64,000 nt of DNA from positions 124,001-188,000 of the forward strand of contig JAFREQ010000003.1 of NCBI GenBank assembly GCA_025331565.1, read 5' to 3'. Positions within the stretch are counted from its first letter, which is position 1; the number at the start of each line of letters is the position of its first letter. This DNA comes from Holacanthus passer (lineage: Eukaryota > Chordata > Actinopteri > Pomacanthidae). The notes beneath the pieces are model-generated. The model worked only from the letters and a program-made list of their open reading frames with translations. It searched no databases and was not told where the DNA came from. The translations under genes and the position numbers were made by a program. Below are positions 62,901 to 64,000 of the stretch, piece by piece.

Positions 62901-63637
62901 CTGTTTACAGAGTCGAGGCATTCCACGCTCTCTAATCCACATGAATAAACAGCCAGATCACCACAGAGTTGGTTATGCTCCAGTCAAAGAGCCTCTCTTG
63001 TGTCTGCCACAGCATATCCATCATTCATTGTCTTTGGCAAAAAAAAGGGCCTTCAGGCAGTTTAAATTGCCAGACATATTTTGAATTTTGTTTTTCCATC
63101 TTTCAGAGAATGCTAGGCAACTTGCCATGGAGGACAATGGCAGTATCCTCTTTCATTCGGGTTTGATATCCAAGTTTGATCATTACTCAATTAATCAGCA
63201 AAAACAATATGTCAATCAGTATGTTTAAGTTTTGCCAAAAGAAAATGTGCTTGTCAAAGAAGTCAGGCTTTAGAAAATGCTTATGACATTTGATATATTT
63301 TGCTTGTCATGAACAGCTTAAAGGGGTCGAAACCAGTCTCAAGGAGTGTTATAAGCATCTTGTGTGTTTGTGGGCAGGTGTGCAGATCTGCACATCTCCA
63401 AACCAGACAATGCCAGATATGAAAATGTCCCTCTGACAGAGCACACTAAATGGGATGTGCACTGATTTACCACCTGTTCAAATATACAAAAACAGACCTT
63501 GATTTTTTTTTTTTTTTAACATCCGTAGGAGTGCAACCGATGTCGATAGAGGACTGCTGTAGAGACGGACAGGAGCGTGGCAATGACAACAAAGACTGTG
63601 CGTCCCTCCCTCTCATCTCCGAGTCACCTACATGCAG
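59947..63637 (+). CDS. fbln1: fbln1 (fibulin-1 type), first two coding exons; rest beyond window
   Basis: Fibulin-1 is a secreted, calcium-binding extracellular-matrix and basement-membrane protein. Exon 1 (59947-60001) encodes a signal peptide, MGPCVVLLCSLLGVLLCK, and ends in phase 1 at ggtaagt. Exon 2 (63529-63637) is in matching phase and begins the mature protein with an anaphylatoxin-like module: IEDCCRDGQERG..., then KDC and ESPTCR. This matches the spacing of the first module in human fibulin-1 (ACCADG...KDC...ESKECR). A signal peptide directly before this module fits fibulin-1 rather than fibulin-2, which has a long N-terminal extension. The next exon, with the second Cys-Cys module, was not found before 64000. 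Only about 55 residues are present. Confidence 0.8.
60002..63528 (+). other. fbln1 intron 1 (3.5 kb)
   Basis: This intron lies between the signal-peptide exon and the first anaphylatoxin-like exon. It includes an unusually GC-rich stretch at about 61195-61480. No additional exon, RNA gene or clear repeat is supported. Confidence 0.55.
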
Positions 63638-64000
63638 GTAAGCTTTGCTCTAACTGGTTGCAAATCTACACATAAGGCTTAAGAGGGCTGGTTGGAAGAC
63701 CTGCCTTGGGCATATTCAAATTCAGAAGTCATTACCTGCTGCACCCTTTGTCGCAATCTTTCATTTTCAATCTGCACCGCAGAAGCTCCTGCAGTATTGG
63801 CCCCGAGGGATTCGGCCTGCACCGTGTATGAGGGGAAATGTCTGTAGGCCCTTAATATGAGATTGCTTTACCTTACTCCCATAAATCTCCAGGCACATTA
63901 TTCACTTCACGTGAGAGCAGGAAACACTAATAGTGATGGGATAATAACAGGTCTGCCGGTAACCCTAGAAGGTGTGCCGCCACAGGTTCAGGGCCCATAA
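63638..64000 (+). other. fbln1 intron 2, start
   Basis: The donor gtaagc follows exon 2. No acceptor followed by a Cys-Cys anaphylatoxin-like frame is seen before the window ends. Confidence 0.6.

Noticed and set aside
1..64000. CRISPR arrays, operons, bacterial or phage genes, tRNA and rRNA genes
   Set aside because: None was seen. The window has the exon-intron structure of a vertebrate nuclear genome throughout.

Overview
The window is nuclear DNA of a vertebrate, almost certainly a spiny-rayed (percomorph-type) teleost fish. Short exons with GT-AG boundaries lie in AT-rich introns. The encoded proteins are clear orthologues of vertebrate genes. The dispersed repeats include hAT-like elements of the 'TAGRGCTGCAAC' type, an L2-like LINE tail running into a TCTA microsatellite, and two repeat families that I recognise from perch-like fishes.

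Five genes are present. On the minus strand, 42-19350 holds the first 18 coding exons (about 743 residues) of mon2, which encodes a scaffold of endosome/Golgi traffic; its 3' half lies left of the window. Next, 23730-35780 holds a complete slc6a13-type GABA/taurine transporter (GAT2), 613 or 620 residues depending on the start. Then 40388-44172 holds a complete nine-exon akr1d1 (326 residues), a steroid 5-beta-reductase with the diagnostic Glu120. On the plus strand, 46582-56218 holds an 18-exon trim24/TIF1-alpha-type chromatin reader (about 970 residues). Last, 59947-63637 holds the first two coding exons of a fibulin-1-type gene (fbln1), which continues off the right edge.

akr1d1 and trim24 are head to head. 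The 2.4 kb between them contains a relic of a second akr1d1-like copy: one still-open exon (45178-45284) followed by about three diverged tandem units derived from the neighbouring intron, running up to the trim24 promoter. The genes belong to different pathways (vesicle traffic, amino-acid transport, bile-acid synthesis, chromatin, extracellular matrix), and nothing suggests that they work as one system.

The most interesting points are the following. The trim24 bromodomain has lost the residues that form the acetyl-lysine pocket, while its PHD finger is intact. Two trim24 introns appear to use GC instead of GT donors. The TIF1-alpha nuclear-receptor box is absent. An exonised remnant of a duplicated akr1d1 sits beside the trim24 promoter. 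The slc6a13 start codon may lie in a tiny upstream exon 4.5 kb away. All exon borders were read by eye from reading frame, splice consensus and remembered human orthologues; no alignment software was used.
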